From Branchiostoma lanceolatum (Eukaryota; Chordata; Leptocardii; Amphioxiformes; Branchiostomatidae): 64,000 nt of DNA. The notes below the pieces were generated by a model that was given only the letters and a program-made list of their open reading frames with translations, was not told the DNA's origin and did no database searches. Numbering within the stretch: the first letter of the stretch is position 1; every line of letters begins with the position of its first letter. A program made the position numbers and the translations under genes. The stretch spans positions 23,339,881 through 23,403,880 of the forward strand of contig NC_089728.1 in the NCBI RefSeq assembly GCF_035083965.1. The letters run 5' to 3'. This document shows positions 1 through 11,343 of this stretch, in pieces.

Positions 1-33
1 GAGGTTTCTAGTGTTTCTACAAGTCAGGATGTC

Positions 34-121
34 AGTGTGGAGGTGTGAGGGAGTGTGGAGGTGTGAGGGAGTGTGGAGGTGTGAGGGAGTGTGGAGGTGT
101 GAGGTGTGGAGATGTGAGGGA
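34..121. repeat. 18-bp GTG/GAGG minisatellite
   Basis: About five head-to-tail copies of AGTGTGGAGGTGTGAGGG. The first three are perfect and the last ones are shortened and diverged (AGATGTGAGG). The plus strand is almost purely G, T and A, with strong strand asymmetry. Confidence 0.9.
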
Positions 122-507
122 ATGCACACCATTCCTTTGTGTCTGTTGTCATCATGTGTCACAATAACCGGTGTGGAGTAAGCACCAGTTGTACACACTT
201 ATTTGTAAAGAATTCCTGGGCAACAATGAGAATAGATCGAATAGTCTAGATATGGAGTAACTTTCTTACTTCCGGACTATACATATATATATAAATGTCA
301 TTGAATCGAATTGAAAGTTATTGACAGGCCATGTCCCATGTTTCCACAACCTCTGAGCCGCAGAACACGGTGGATCATCATCATCATGTCCCGATTGCAG
401 GTTGAAATACTTATAAACTGTACTTTCATTGACACTGATTTGCGATATTCCTGTGCTTGGAGAAACTTAGTATTAACCCTTTTTTAAACTTTAAAAGCAG
501 GAGCTTC

Positions 508-553
508 GGGATGTAAACAAAGCAACATCGGGGATGTAACCAAAGCAACGATA
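508..553. repeat. 23-bp tandem duplication
   Basis: Two adjacent copies of GGGATGTAAMCAAAGCAAC plus a few bases, differing at about three positions. This is a small local duplication in the array flank with no visible function. Confidence 0.8.
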
Positions 554-711
554 TGGTAGTCTTGAACTAGAGAAAATCTAGCGCATTGCTAAAATACGGT
601 CAGGAAGAAAACGTCCCAATTCCCCTACATACCTCTACTTGGAGGACAGGAATGTACTCTCCTAATCTAATATCCCCTGACATAGTGACATGCGCAATGT
701 GCGCTGTGTGG

Positions 712-1041
712 GAGACCACGATTGTAGTTCTTTATTTCTTTGTGCGTGAGTGGTCTTTTTTAGTTGACGTGTTTATTTTTGGGCAGGTGTTTGTCGTTTC
801 TGCTGAAGCGTATATCAAACATATTTCCCTTGTAAATTGGTTGATGTCGTCGGCTTTGCTGTTTATCTTGGTGTGCGTTTTGGCGTGGAAGGAGACATCA
901 AAGTGAGGTGTTGTTTGGTGCGGTGCGGCGGAGGGATCTTGATTTATTTGATAGTGTGTGTGTTGTATCGTAGTTTAATACTCCATATGTGTTGTGGATC
1001 GCTCATAGTGAAGTTTCTTTTCGACTAGCTGTAAGATTCTG
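712..1041. other. H4-H1 spacer, proximal part, unit 1
   Basis: The plus strand is GT-rich. The open frame here (end 906) is hydrophobic but has no support as a gene. Nothing else is recognised before the inverted-repeat element at 1042. Confidence 0.7.
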
Positions 1042-1349
1042 CCGTCTTGTCAAGCTGGTCTGAAGTAACAATGGCACGGACTTATAGTCGGAAATATCGC
1101 AGCTCACTTACTGGAAATATGACGAATATCTCAAGATCTGGAGGCTAGTGATCAGCCGCTTCCATCAAATTGGCTAGATGTGAATCTTCTTTTGTACATC
1201 ATTTCTCATGCCTGTTAAGGGAGAATTCCCACTATAGAGTTTGAAAAGAAATACAAGTTTCGCCGCGACTGACAATAGGACACAGACAAGCTGTGACGTT
1301 TCCGTCTAGGTCCGTACCATTGTTACTTCACGCCAGCTTGACAAGACGG
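1042..1349. repeat. 308-bp inverted-repeat (foldback/MITE-like) element upstream of H1, unit 1
   Basis: The left arm 1042-1081 and the reverse complement of the right arm 1310-1349 match at 37 of 40 positions. Weaker similarity continues inward for about 25 bases. The interior (1082-1309) has no coding capacity. It is flanked on both sides by the dinucleotide TG, and no longer target-site duplication is clear. The right end lies only 41 bases before the H1 ATG, so most H1 upstream sequence is inside the element. The size and arms fit a MITE-like non-autonomous DNA transposon, but a locally evolved palindrome is also possible. A reverse CCAAT (ATTGG, 1169-1173) lies inside, and no TATA box is evident. 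Confidence 0.85.
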
Positions 1350-1390
1350 TGGTTTCATTTGCACGTCTAACGCAGACAAGGTAATCCAGC

Positions 1391-1963
1391 ATGTCCGCTC
1401 CAGCATCGTCCCCCAAGAAGGCCAGGAAGCCAACGGCACCCAAGGGCCCTGCGGCTCACCCGCCCACCACTGTTATGGTTACGGCGGCTGTGGAAGCGCT
1501 CAAGGACCGTACCGGTTCTTCTCTGTTGGCCATCAAGAAGTACATTGCTGGTAACTACAAGTTCGACGTGGAGAAGAAAGCGCACTTCGTCAAGCGCGCC
1601 CTGAAATCCTTGGTGGAGAAGGGTACCCTCATCCAGGTCAAAGGAACTGGGGCGTCGGGATCCTTCAAGATCAACGTGGCAGCCAAGAAAGCCGCCGAGA
1701 AGGCCGCAAAGAAAGCCGTCAAGAAGCCGGTCAAGAAACCTGTGGCTAAGAAAGCCGCAAAACCCAAGACCACCAAGCCCAAAAAGCCAAAGGCTAAGAA
1801 GGCTACCACCCCCAAGAAGACCAAGAAACCGACTACCAAGAAGACCAAGAAATCTCCGGCCAAGAAACCCGCTGCCAAGAAATCCACAAAAAAGACTCCG
1901 GCAAAGAAGATTGCAAAGAAGGCGGCGCCTGCCAAGAAAGCGTCCAAGCCCAAGAAGAAGTGA
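1391..1963 (+). CDS. H1: Linker histone H1, unit 1
   Basis: This is a 190-residue linker histone that binds the nucleosome dyad and linker DNA. A short basic N-terminus (1-22) is followed by the winged-helix globular domain (about 23-94), recognised by [14 protein letters not shown] and the diagnostic [12 protein letters not shown]. The tail (about 95-190) is rich in Lys, Ala and Pro, with KKPVKK and PAKK repeats. There is no intron. The ATG at 1391 follows the inverted-repeat element by 41 bases. No TATA box is seen in the near upstream region, unlike the core genes. Known precedent: the Drosophila H1 promoter is TATA-less and uses TRF2. The antisense frame over the tail is a shadow of the Lys/Ala codons. 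Confidence 0.98.
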   Translation: MSAPASSPKKARKPTAPKGPAAHPPTTVMVTAAVEALKDRTGSSLLAIKKYIAGNYKFDVEKKAHFVKRALKSLVEKGTLIQVKGTGASGSFKINVAAKKAAEKAAKKAVKKPVKKPVAKKAAKPKTTKPKKPKAKKATTPKKTKKPTTKKTKKSPAKKPAAKKSTKKTPAKKIAKKAAPAKKASKPKKK

Positions 1964-1994
1964 TGACCTGACCGTCGAAGTTTCTGCGAACCCC

Positions 1995-2010
1995 GGCCCT
2001 TTTCAGGGCC
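1995..2010 (+). terminator. Histone 3' stem-loop, H1 unit 1
   Basis: GGCCCTTTTCAGGGCC forms a 6-bp stem with a TTTC loop, 31 bases after the stop. This is the SLBP-binding hairpin of replication-dependent histone mRNAs. A purine-rich element (ACAAAAGAACT, about 2023-2033) follows at the spacing expected for U7 snRNP pairing. Confidence 0.97.
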
Positions 2011-2074
2011 ACCCACATCCTTACAAAAGAACTATGTCAATCATATAAGTGATACATAAAATAGAATGAAAGCA

Positions 2075-2102
2075 CCCCCCCCCCCCCCCACACACACACA
2101 CC
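2075..2102. repeat. Poly-C (15) plus AC tract, H1-H3 spacer unit 1
   Basis: Fifteen C followed by a short AC run. The C count varies among units (15, 15, 14, 13, 13, 16), while the AC run does not. The rest of the 652-bp spacer holds the H1 3' signals and the H3 promoter. Nothing else is recognised. Confidence 0.95.
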
Positions 2103-2450
2103 GTGACACAAACACGCGTAGAGCACATGTATAACAACACACACATGTTGGAAGGGAAGGATGGGTGAACGAACATACGTACAGAAGCACACACCCAGGT
2201 GAACGGACTGATGTTAATTTCTCGCCGGAAATCAATTAATCAATCGACAACTTTATTGAGTACAAAGATGATGTTTCGTTACCACTGTCCGTCTATCCGC
2301 ACCAAAGTGTGTACAAACATACAAAAATACACTTGTAGCCCATAGTAATTCTGTTGTAGCGCTCAAGATATCCTTGCAACATTTCCTCTGTGACCCCCAA
2401 AAGTGCCGAGCTTGCCGCTGAATATCGGATCCTGGAGACATGAAAACTGA

Positions 2451-2548
2451 CCAATCACGAGGCCAGATTTGGGTAAGACAACCAATCAGACGGCAGGGCA
2501 CCGGCCAATTGAAAACCTCGGGGCATCTAATTAGCGGTTGTTATAAAT
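2451..2548 (+). promoter_or_regulatory. H3 promoter, unit 1
   Basis: Three CCAAT boxes (2451, 2482, 2505) lie upstream of a TATAAAT box (2542-2548). Transcription would start near 2570, giving an mRNA leader of about 45 bases before the ATG at 2616. CCAAT boxes are the usual NF-Y sites of S-phase histone promoters. Confidence 0.88.
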
Positions 2549-2573
2549 TCACTCTCCACAGTCTGCCGACTAG

Positions 2574-3026
<453 letters not shown>

Positions 3027-3057
3027 GCTTGATCGGAGCAAGATCAACATTAACACC

Positions 3058-3073
3058 GGCCCTTTTCAGGGCC
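3058..3073 (+). terminator. Histone 3' stem-loop, H3 unit 1
   Basis: Same GGCCCTTTTCAGGGCC hairpin, followed by the downstream element CAGAAAGAT (about 3086-3094). An ATTAAA at 3151-3156 and another at 3604-3609 could act as back-up poly(A) signals. Confidence 0.97.
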
Positions 3074-3240
3074 ACTGACATATCCCAGAAAGATCTACAT
3101 CGTTCACATTTCTTTAAACAGACCCCCCTTTTCCAAGACACGGTTTAACAATTAAACTGCAGAGTTACACGGTTACACAACCATCATCACTCGTTCTGCC
3201 CCCTTCCTTCCATCCAACCTCAGCGCTCATGGCTGCAAAC

Positions 3241-3280
3241 ACATACATACATACATACATACATACATACCCCCCCCCCC
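3241..3280. repeat. (ACAT)7 plus poly-C (11), H3-H2A spacer unit 1
   Basis: A tetranucleotide run of 29 bases followed by 11 C. Only the C count varies among units (11, 13, 16, 12, 13, 11, and 12 in the last partial unit). The remainder of the convergent 711-bp spacer shows no other gene or motif besides the two 3' stem-loops. Confidence 0.95.
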
Positions 3281-3697
3281 ATGAAACTTGACACGTATAG
3301 TCGTGTGTATTGCGCGTGCCGCACACGTGCCGGACGGTCTATTTACCCGGTTACCCAAATGTTGTACAATATGTCAGCGAGCATGACACGGCCCACACGG
3401 ACAGATGAAGAAGGAAGTGATATTGCGCTCATTTCTCGTATCATTTCTCCGATCTCTTCTTGCTCTCGCACTTGATGTGTAACGTTGTCTTAGCTATCAA
3501 GGTATGGGGTATGCAACGTGATTGTATTACTAATAATAATGTAAACGTTGTCTAGTCTTTGTCTAATATAAGCAGATGCAGTGTGTGTAAGAGATACAAA
3601 TGTATTAAAGTCTTTTTTTTTCATTTCACCATGAATAGTTAGTCGTATGTATGAAGCAAGTGTGAAGATGATACAGTTCCTTTGAAAGGATGTGGGT

Positions 3698-3713
3698 GGC
3701 CCTGAAAAGGGCC
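3698..3713 (-). terminator. Histone 3' stem-loop, H2A unit 1
   Basis: Reads GGCCCTTTTCAGGGCC on the minus strand, 24 bases after the H2A stop. A purine-rich TTTCAAAGGAACT (minus strand, near 3675-3687) follows as the U7 pairing element. Confidence 0.97.
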
Positions 3714-3737
3714 TGGGTTTAGGTACACGTCTGGAAT

Positions 3738-4370
<633 letters not shown>

Positions 4371-4733
4371 ATGCCACCAAGTGGAAAAGCCGTCAAAAAG
4401 GCTGGCAAAGCCAGGCCCGCCGGAGACAAGAAGCGTGGAAGGAGGAGAAAGAGAAGGGAGACCTTCGGCGTCTACATCTACAAGGTGCTGAAACAGGTGC
4501 ACCCCGACACCGGCGTCTCCAGCAAGGCCATGGGAATCATGAATTCCTTCGTCAACGACATTTTTGAACGGATCGCCGCAGAGGCCTCTCGACTCGCCAA
4601 CTACAACAAGCGCTCCACCATCAGCAGCCGCGAGATCCAGACCGCCGTGCGACTCCTGCTGCCGGGCGAGCTGGCCAAGCACGCCGTCAGCGAGGGCACC
4701 AAGGCCGTCACCAAGTACACCAGCTCCAAGTAG
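4371..4733 (+). CDS. H2B: Histone H2B, unit 1
   Basis: 120 residues. A basic tail (1-32, with [11 protein letters not shown]) precedes the histone fold (about 35-99, [14 protein letters not shown] and [19 protein letters not shown]). The C-terminal helix ends AVTKYTSSK and contains the ubiquitinated lysine context. It forms the dimer with H2A. The start is the first ATG after the TATA box, 50 bases downstream. Lys10 is AAG here and in units 2-3, and AAA in units 4-6. Confidence 0.99.
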   Translation: MPPSGKAVKKAGKARPAGDKKRGRRRKRRETFGVYIYKVLKQVHPDTGVSSKAMGIMNSFVNDIFERIAAEASRLANYNKRSTISSREIQTAVRLLLPGELAKHAVSEGTKAVTKYTSSK

Positions 4734-4765
4734 ATCTACCGCCAGTGCCAGAGATATATAACCCC

Positions 4766-4781
4766 GGCCTTTTTCAAGGCC
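4766..4781 (+). terminator. Histone 3' stem-loop, H2B unit 1 (variant stem)
   Basis: GGCCTTTTTCAAGGCC differs from the other four genes at stem pair 5, where C-G is replaced by T-A with both sides changed. The TTTC loop is kept. The downstream element ACAAAAGAGCT is at 4794-4804. Confidence 0.96.
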
Positions 4782-5221
4782 ACCCACATCCCCACAAAAG
4801 AGCTGTAGCAATCACACTTTGCAGTCAAACAAATCACCCAAGGCATGCACACGCCACTAACCTGCGACGGCAGGCGCATAGAACCCAACGACGCGCCCTA
4901 ACAGGAGAGGGCTGCAACGCACAACAAAGCCAACAAAAATACAAAACGCAACACAATGCAATACAATACAAGAAATAAAGTGTCTTCTGACGTGATAAAA
5001 ATCTACACAACGTTCTGTTTGTTATCATCAAACAGAACAGAGCCAACAGACGTTGCCTTCTGGAACAAATGTCGCCGCCTGTGACGTTGTTCACGGGACG
5101 TTCTTTAGAACAACGAAATAGTCGTTGCGTCGATTGGCGTTATTTTCCTGTCGAATGCCTTCAACGTATTATCAGACAGACAATGTCTGATATGTGTAGT
5201 CAAACTTATGAGCGCTAATGG

Positions 5222-5256
<35 letters not shown>

Positions 5257-5462
5257 CGTAGACGTTTCCGTGTCTCGCTTGCCCTGTGCTTCTTGTCATC
5301 TTCGATATATATCGTTAGGGGGCGTTCTTTAGTTTGCTTTGCTTTCTTTCCTTCGTCTTGCTAATATTTCTTATCTCCGAAAATAGTGGTCTTGCCGATG
5401 GGAAAGCCTCGGCGTGGATTCGTCTTTTGTAACTCCTATGGGTTGGCGGATGGCGTCTTCCC
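4782..5462. other. H2B-H4 spacer, unit 1
   Basis: Contains AATAAA (4974-4979, a possible alternative H2B poly(A) site), a perfect 10-bp hairpin with 7-base loop (5012-5038), a second foldback with arms CGTTGTTC and GAACAACG (about 5081-5114), a 7-bp foldback TCAGACA/TGTCTGA (5172-5190) and a 31-base GT run (5225-5255). No gene is seen. Confidence 0.85.
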
Positions 5463-5917
<455 letters not shown>

Positions 5918-5951
5918 AGGACCCGGCTGACTTATCATCGCAAGCAACCCC

Positions 5952-5967
5952 GGCCCTTTTCAGGGCC
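5952..5967 (+). terminator. Histone 3' stem-loop, H4 unit 1
   Basis: GGCCCTTTTCAGGGCC, 34 bases after the stop, followed by CAAGAAAGA (5979-5987), an exact match to the classical histone downstream element. Confidence 0.97.
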
Positions 5968-6415
5968 ATCCAAATGTCCAAGAAAGAGCTGTATTTTCTC
6001 ACAACAAACACGGCCCTACACACGTACACACCTGACTCGAACGATGAACATGACATACAATGATCATTCCAACCCCAAGAACACAGAGACCACGATTGTA
6101 GTTCTTTATTTCTTTGTGCGTGAGTGGTCTTTTTTGGTTGACGTGTTTATTTTTGGGCAGGTGTTTGTCGTTTCTGCTGAAGCGTATATCAAACATATTT
6201 CCCTTGTAAATTGGTTGATGTCGTCGGCTTTGCTGTTTATCTTGGTGTGCGTTTTGGCGTGGAAGGAGACATCAAAGTGAGGTGTTGTTTGGTGCGGTGC
6301 GGCGGAGGGATCTTGATTTATTTGATAGTGTGTGTGTTGTATCGTAGTTTAATACTCCATATGTGTTGTGGATCGCTCATAGTGAAGTTTCTTTTCGACT
6401 AGCTGTAAGATTCTG
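5968..6415. other. H4-H1 spacer between units 1 and 2
   Basis: Carries the H4 downstream element at its start, then GT-rich sequence. An ATG-initiated 78-codon hydrophobic frame (6044-6280) is present in every such spacer, with no supporting evidence of use. Confidence 0.75.
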
Positions 6416-6723
6416 CCGTCTTGTCAAGCTGGTCTGAAGTAACAATGGCACGGACTTATAGTCGGAAATATCGCAGCTCACTTACTGGAAATATGACGAA
6501 TATCTCAAGATCTGGAGGCTAGTGATCAGCCGCTTCCATCAAATTGGCTAGATGTGAATCTTCTTTTGTACATCATTTCTCATGCCTGTTAAGGGAGAAT
6601 TCCCACTATAGAGTTTGAAAAGAAATACAAGTTTCGCCGCGACTGACAATAGGACACAGACAAGCTGTGACGTTTCCGTCTAGGTCCGTACCATTGTTAC
6701 TTCACGCCAGCTTGACAAGACGG
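6416..6723. repeat. Inverted-repeat element upstream of H1, unit 2
   Basis: Same 308-bp element and position as in unit 1, so it was in the unit before amplification. Confidence 0.85.
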
Positions 6724-6764
6724 TGGTTTCATTTGCACGTCTAACGCAGACAAGGTAATCCAGC

Positions 6765-7337
6765 ATGTCCGCTCCAGCATCGTCCCCCAAGAAGGCCAGG
6801 AAGCCAACGGCACCCAAGGGCCCTGCGGCTCACCCGCCCACCACTGTTATGGTTACGGCGGCTGTGGAAGCGCTCAAGGACCGTACCGGTTCTTCTCTGT
6901 TGGCCATCAAGAAGTACATTGCTGGTAACTACAAGTTCGACGTGGAGAAGAAAGCGCACTTCGTCAAGCGCGCCCTGAAATCCTTGGTGGAGAAGGGTAC
7001 CCTCATCCAGGTCAAAGGAACTGGGGCGTCGGGATCCTTCAAGATCAACGTGGCAGCCAAGAAAGCCGCCGAGAAGGCCGCAAAGAAAGCCGTCAAGAAG
7101 CCGGTCAAGAAACCTGTGGCTAAGAAAGCCGCAAAACCCAAGACCACCAAGCCCAAAAAGCCAAAGGCTAAGAAGGCTACCACCCCCAAGAAGACCAAGA
7201 AACCGACTACCAAGAAGACCAAGAAATCTCCGGCCAAGAAACCCGCTGCCAAGAAATCCACAAAAAAGACTCCGGCAAAGAAGATTGCAAAGAAGGCGGC
7301 GCCTGCCAAGAAAGCGTCCAAGCCCAAGAAGAAGTGA
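6765..7337 (+). CDS. H1: Linker histone H1, unit 2
   Basis: Protein identical to H1 of unit 1 (190 residues), with the same TATA-less upstream region and stem-loop. Confidence 0.98.
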   Translation: MSAPASSPKKARKPTAPKGPAAHPPTTVMVTAAVEALKDRTGSSLLAIKKYIAGNYKFDVEKKAHFVKRALKSLVEKGTLIQVKGTGASGSFKINVAAKKAAEKAAKKAVKKPVKKPVAKKAAKPKTTKPKKPKAKKATTPKKTKKPTTKKTKKSPAKKPAAKKSTKKTPAKKIAKKAAPAKKASKPKKK

Positions 7338-7368
7338 TGACCTGACCGTCGAAGTTTCTGCGAACCCC

Positions 7369-7384
7369 GGCCCTTTTCAGGGCC
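7369..7384 (+). terminator. Histone 3' stem-loop, H1 unit 2
   Basis: Identical to the unit 1 hairpin and spacing. Confidence 0.97.
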
Positions 7385-7448
7385 ACCCACATCCTTACAA
7401 AAGAACTATGTCAATCATATAAGTGATACATAAAATAGAATGAAAGCA

Positions 7449-7476
7449 CCCCCCCCCCCCCCCACACACACACACC
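7449..7476. repeat. Poly-C (15) plus AC tract, H1-H3 spacer unit 2
   Basis: C count 15, the same as unit 1. Confidence 0.95.
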
Positions 7477-7824
7477 GTGACACAAACACGCGTAGAGCAC
7501 ATGTATAACAACACACACATGTTGGAAGGGAAGGATGGGTGAACGAACATACGTACAGAAGCACACACCCAGGTGAACGGACTGATGTTAATTTCTCGCC
7601 GGAAATCAATTAATCAATCGACAACTTTATTGAGTACAAAGATGATGTTTCGTTACCACTGTCCGTCTATCCGCACCAAAGTGTGTACAAACATACAAAA
7701 ATACACTTGTAGCCCATAGTAATTCTGTTGTAGCGCTCAAGATATCCTTGCAACATTTCCTCTGTGACCCCCAAAAGTGCCGAGCTTGCCGCTGAATATC
7801 GGATCCTGGAGACATGAAAACTGA

Positions 7825-7922
7825 CCAATCACGAGGCCAGATTTGGGTAAGACAACCAATCAGACGGCAGGGCACCGGCCAATTGAAAACCTCGGGGCAT
7901 CTAATTAGCGGTTGTTATAAAT
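7825..7922 (+). promoter_or_regulatory. H3 promoter, unit 2
   Basis: Three CCAAT boxes and TATAAAT (7916-7922), unchanged. Confidence 0.88.
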
Positions 7923-7947
7923 TCACTCTCCACAGTCTGCCGACTAG

Positions 7948-8400
<453 letters not shown>

Positions 8401-8431
8401 GCTTGATCGGAGCAAGATCAACATTAACACC

Positions 8432-8447
8432 GGCCCTTTTCAGGGCC
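8432..8447 (+). terminator. Histone 3' stem-loop, H3 unit 2
   Basis: Identical hairpin, 31 bases after the stop. Confidence 0.97.
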
Positions 8448-8614
8448 ACTGACATATCCCAGAAAGATCTACATCGTTCACATTTCTTTAAACAGACCCC
8501 CCTTTTCCAAGACACGGTTTAACAATTAAACTGCAGAGTTACACGGTTACACAACCATCATCACTCGTTCTGCCCCCTTCCTTCCATCCAACCTCAGCGC
8601 TCATGGCTGCAAAC

Positions 8615-8656
8615 ACATACATACATACATACATACATACATACCCCCCCCCCCCC
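8615..8656. repeat. (ACAT)7 plus poly-C (13), H3-H2A spacer unit 2
   Basis: Two more C than unit 1. This accounts for the 2-base length difference between these units. Confidence 0.95.
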
Positions 8657-9073
8657 ATGAAACTTGACACGTATAGTCGTGTGTATTGCGCGTGCCGCAC
8701 ACGTGCCGGACGGTCTATTTACCCGGTTACCCAAATGTTGTACAATATGTCAGCGAGCATGACACGGCCCACACGGACAGATGAAGAAGGAAGTGATATT
8801 GCGCTCATTTCTCGTATCATTTCTCCGATCTCTTCTTGCTCTCGCACTTGATGTGTAACGTTGTCTTAGCTATCAAGGTATGGGGTATGCAACGTGATTG
8901 TATTACTAATAATAATGTAAACGTTGTCTAGTCTTTGTCTAATATAAGCAGATGCAGTGTGTGTAAGAGATACAAATGTATTAAAGTCTTTTTTTTTCAT
9001 TTCACCATGAATAGTTAGTCGTATGTATGAAGCAAGTGTGAAGATGATACAGTTCCTTTGAAAGGATGTGGGT

Positions 9074-9089
9074 GGCCCTGAAAAGGGCC
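9074..9089 (-). terminator. Histone 3' stem-loop, H2A unit 2
   Basis: Minus-strand hairpin, 24 bases after the stop. Confidence 0.97.
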
Positions 9090-9113
9090 TGGGTTTAGGT
9101 ACACGTCTGGAAT

Positions 9114-9746
<633 letters not shown>

Positions 9747-10109
9747 ATGCCACCAAGTGGAAAAGCCGTCAAAAAGGCTGGCAAAGCCAGGCCCGCCGGA
9801 GACAAGAAGCGTGGAAGGAGGAGAAAGAGAAGGGAGACCTTCGGCGTCTACATCTACAAGGTGCTGAAACAGGTGCACCCCGACACCGGCGTCTCCAGCA
9901 AGGCCATGGGAATCATGAATTCCTTCGTCAACGACATTTTTGAACGGATCGCCGCAGAGGCCTCTCGACTCGCCAACTACAACAAGCGCTCCACCATCAG
10001 CAGCCGCGAGATCCAGACCGCCGTGCGACTCCTGCTGCCGGGCGAGCTGGCCAAGCACGCCGTCAGCGAGGGCACCAAGGCCGTCACCAAGTACACCAGC
10101 TCCAAGTAG
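9747..10109 (+). CDS. H2B: Histone H2B, unit 2
   Basis: 120 residues, identical to unit 1, including the AAG codon for Lys10. Confidence 0.99.
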   Translation: MPPSGKAVKKAGKARPAGDKKRGRRRKRRETFGVYIYKVLKQVHPDTGVSSKAMGIMNSFVNDIFERIAAEASRLANYNKRSTISSREIQTAVRLLLPGELAKHAVSEGTKAVTKYTSSK

Positions 10110-10141
10110 ATCTACCGCCAGTGCCAGAGATATATAACCCC

Positions 10142-10157
10142 GGCCTTTTTCAAGGCC
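10142..10157 (+). terminator. Histone 3' stem-loop, H2B unit 2 (variant stem)
   Basis: GGCCTTTTTCAAGGCC, the T-A pair variant. Confidence 0.96.
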
Positions 10158-10597
10158 ACCCACATCCCCACAAAAGAGCTGTAGCAATCACACTTTGCAG
10201 TCAAACAAATCACCCAAGGCATGCACACGCCACTAACCTGCGACGGCAGGCGCATAGAACCCAACGACGCGCCCTAACAGGAGAGGGCTGCAACGCACAA
10301 CAAAGCCAACAAAAATACAAAACGCAACACAATGCAATACAATACAAGAAATAAAGTGTCTTCTGACGTGATAAAAATCTACACAACGTTCTGTTTGTTA
10401 TCATCAAACAGAACAGAGCCAACAGACGTTGCCTTCTGGAACAAATGTCGCCGCCTGTGACGTTGTTCACGGGACGTTCTTTAGAACAACGAAATAGTCG
10501 TTGCGTCGATTGGCGTTATTTTCCTGTCGAATGCCTTCAACGTATTATCAGACAGACAATGTCTGATATGTGTAGTCAAACTTATGAGCGCTAATGG

Positions 10598-10632
<35 letters not shown>

Positions 10633-10838
10633 CGTAGACGTTTCCGTGTCTCGCTTGCCCTGTGCTTCTTGTCATCTTCGATATATATCGTTAGGGGGCG
10701 TTCTTTAGTTTGCTTTGCTTTCTTTCCTTCGTCTTGCTAATATTTCTTATCTCCGAAAATAGTGGTCTTGCCGATGGGAAAGCCTCGGCGTGGATTCGTC
10801 TTTTGTAACTCCTATGGGTTGGCGGATGGCGTCTTCCC
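10158..10838. other. H2B-H4 spacer, unit 2
   Basis: AATAAA at 10350, perfect hairpin at 10388-10414 and GT run at 10601-10631. Haplotype as in unit 1. No gene seen. Confidence 0.85.
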
Positions 10839-11293
<455 letters not shown>

Positions 11294-11327
11294 AGGACCC
11301 GGCTGACTTATCATCGCAAGCAACCCC

Positions 11328-11343
11328 GGCCCTTTTCAGGGCC
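11328..11343 (+). terminator. Histone 3' stem-loop, H4 unit 2
   Basis: Same hairpin with CAAGAAAGA downstream. Confidence 0.97.

Larger units (their letters stand above)
1..711. other. Single-copy left flank of the histone array
   Basis: This stretch has no match to any part of the histone unit; identity with the other units begins at base 712. It holds an 18-bp minisatellite (34-121), a TA-rich patch near 282-296 and a 23-bp direct duplication (508-553). No convincing gene is seen. The open frame running from 586 into the array starts at TTG and is not supported. There is no sign of RNA genes. Confidence 0.85.

Noticed and set aside
586-906. 106-codon frame bridging the flank and the array
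   Set aside because: Starts at TTG and joins unrelated sequences at the array edge, so it is not a plausible gene.
1555-2016. 153-codon antisense frame over the H1 tail, rich in Phe, Leu, Gly and Ala
   Set aside because: It is the complement of Lys/Ala/Pro codons of H1 and occurs in every unit only because H1 does.
5172-5190. TCAGACAGACA in the H2B-H4 spacer as a seed of the satellite
   Set aside because: An 11-base match to such a low-complexity monomer is expected by chance, and the satellite joins the array in a different spacer.
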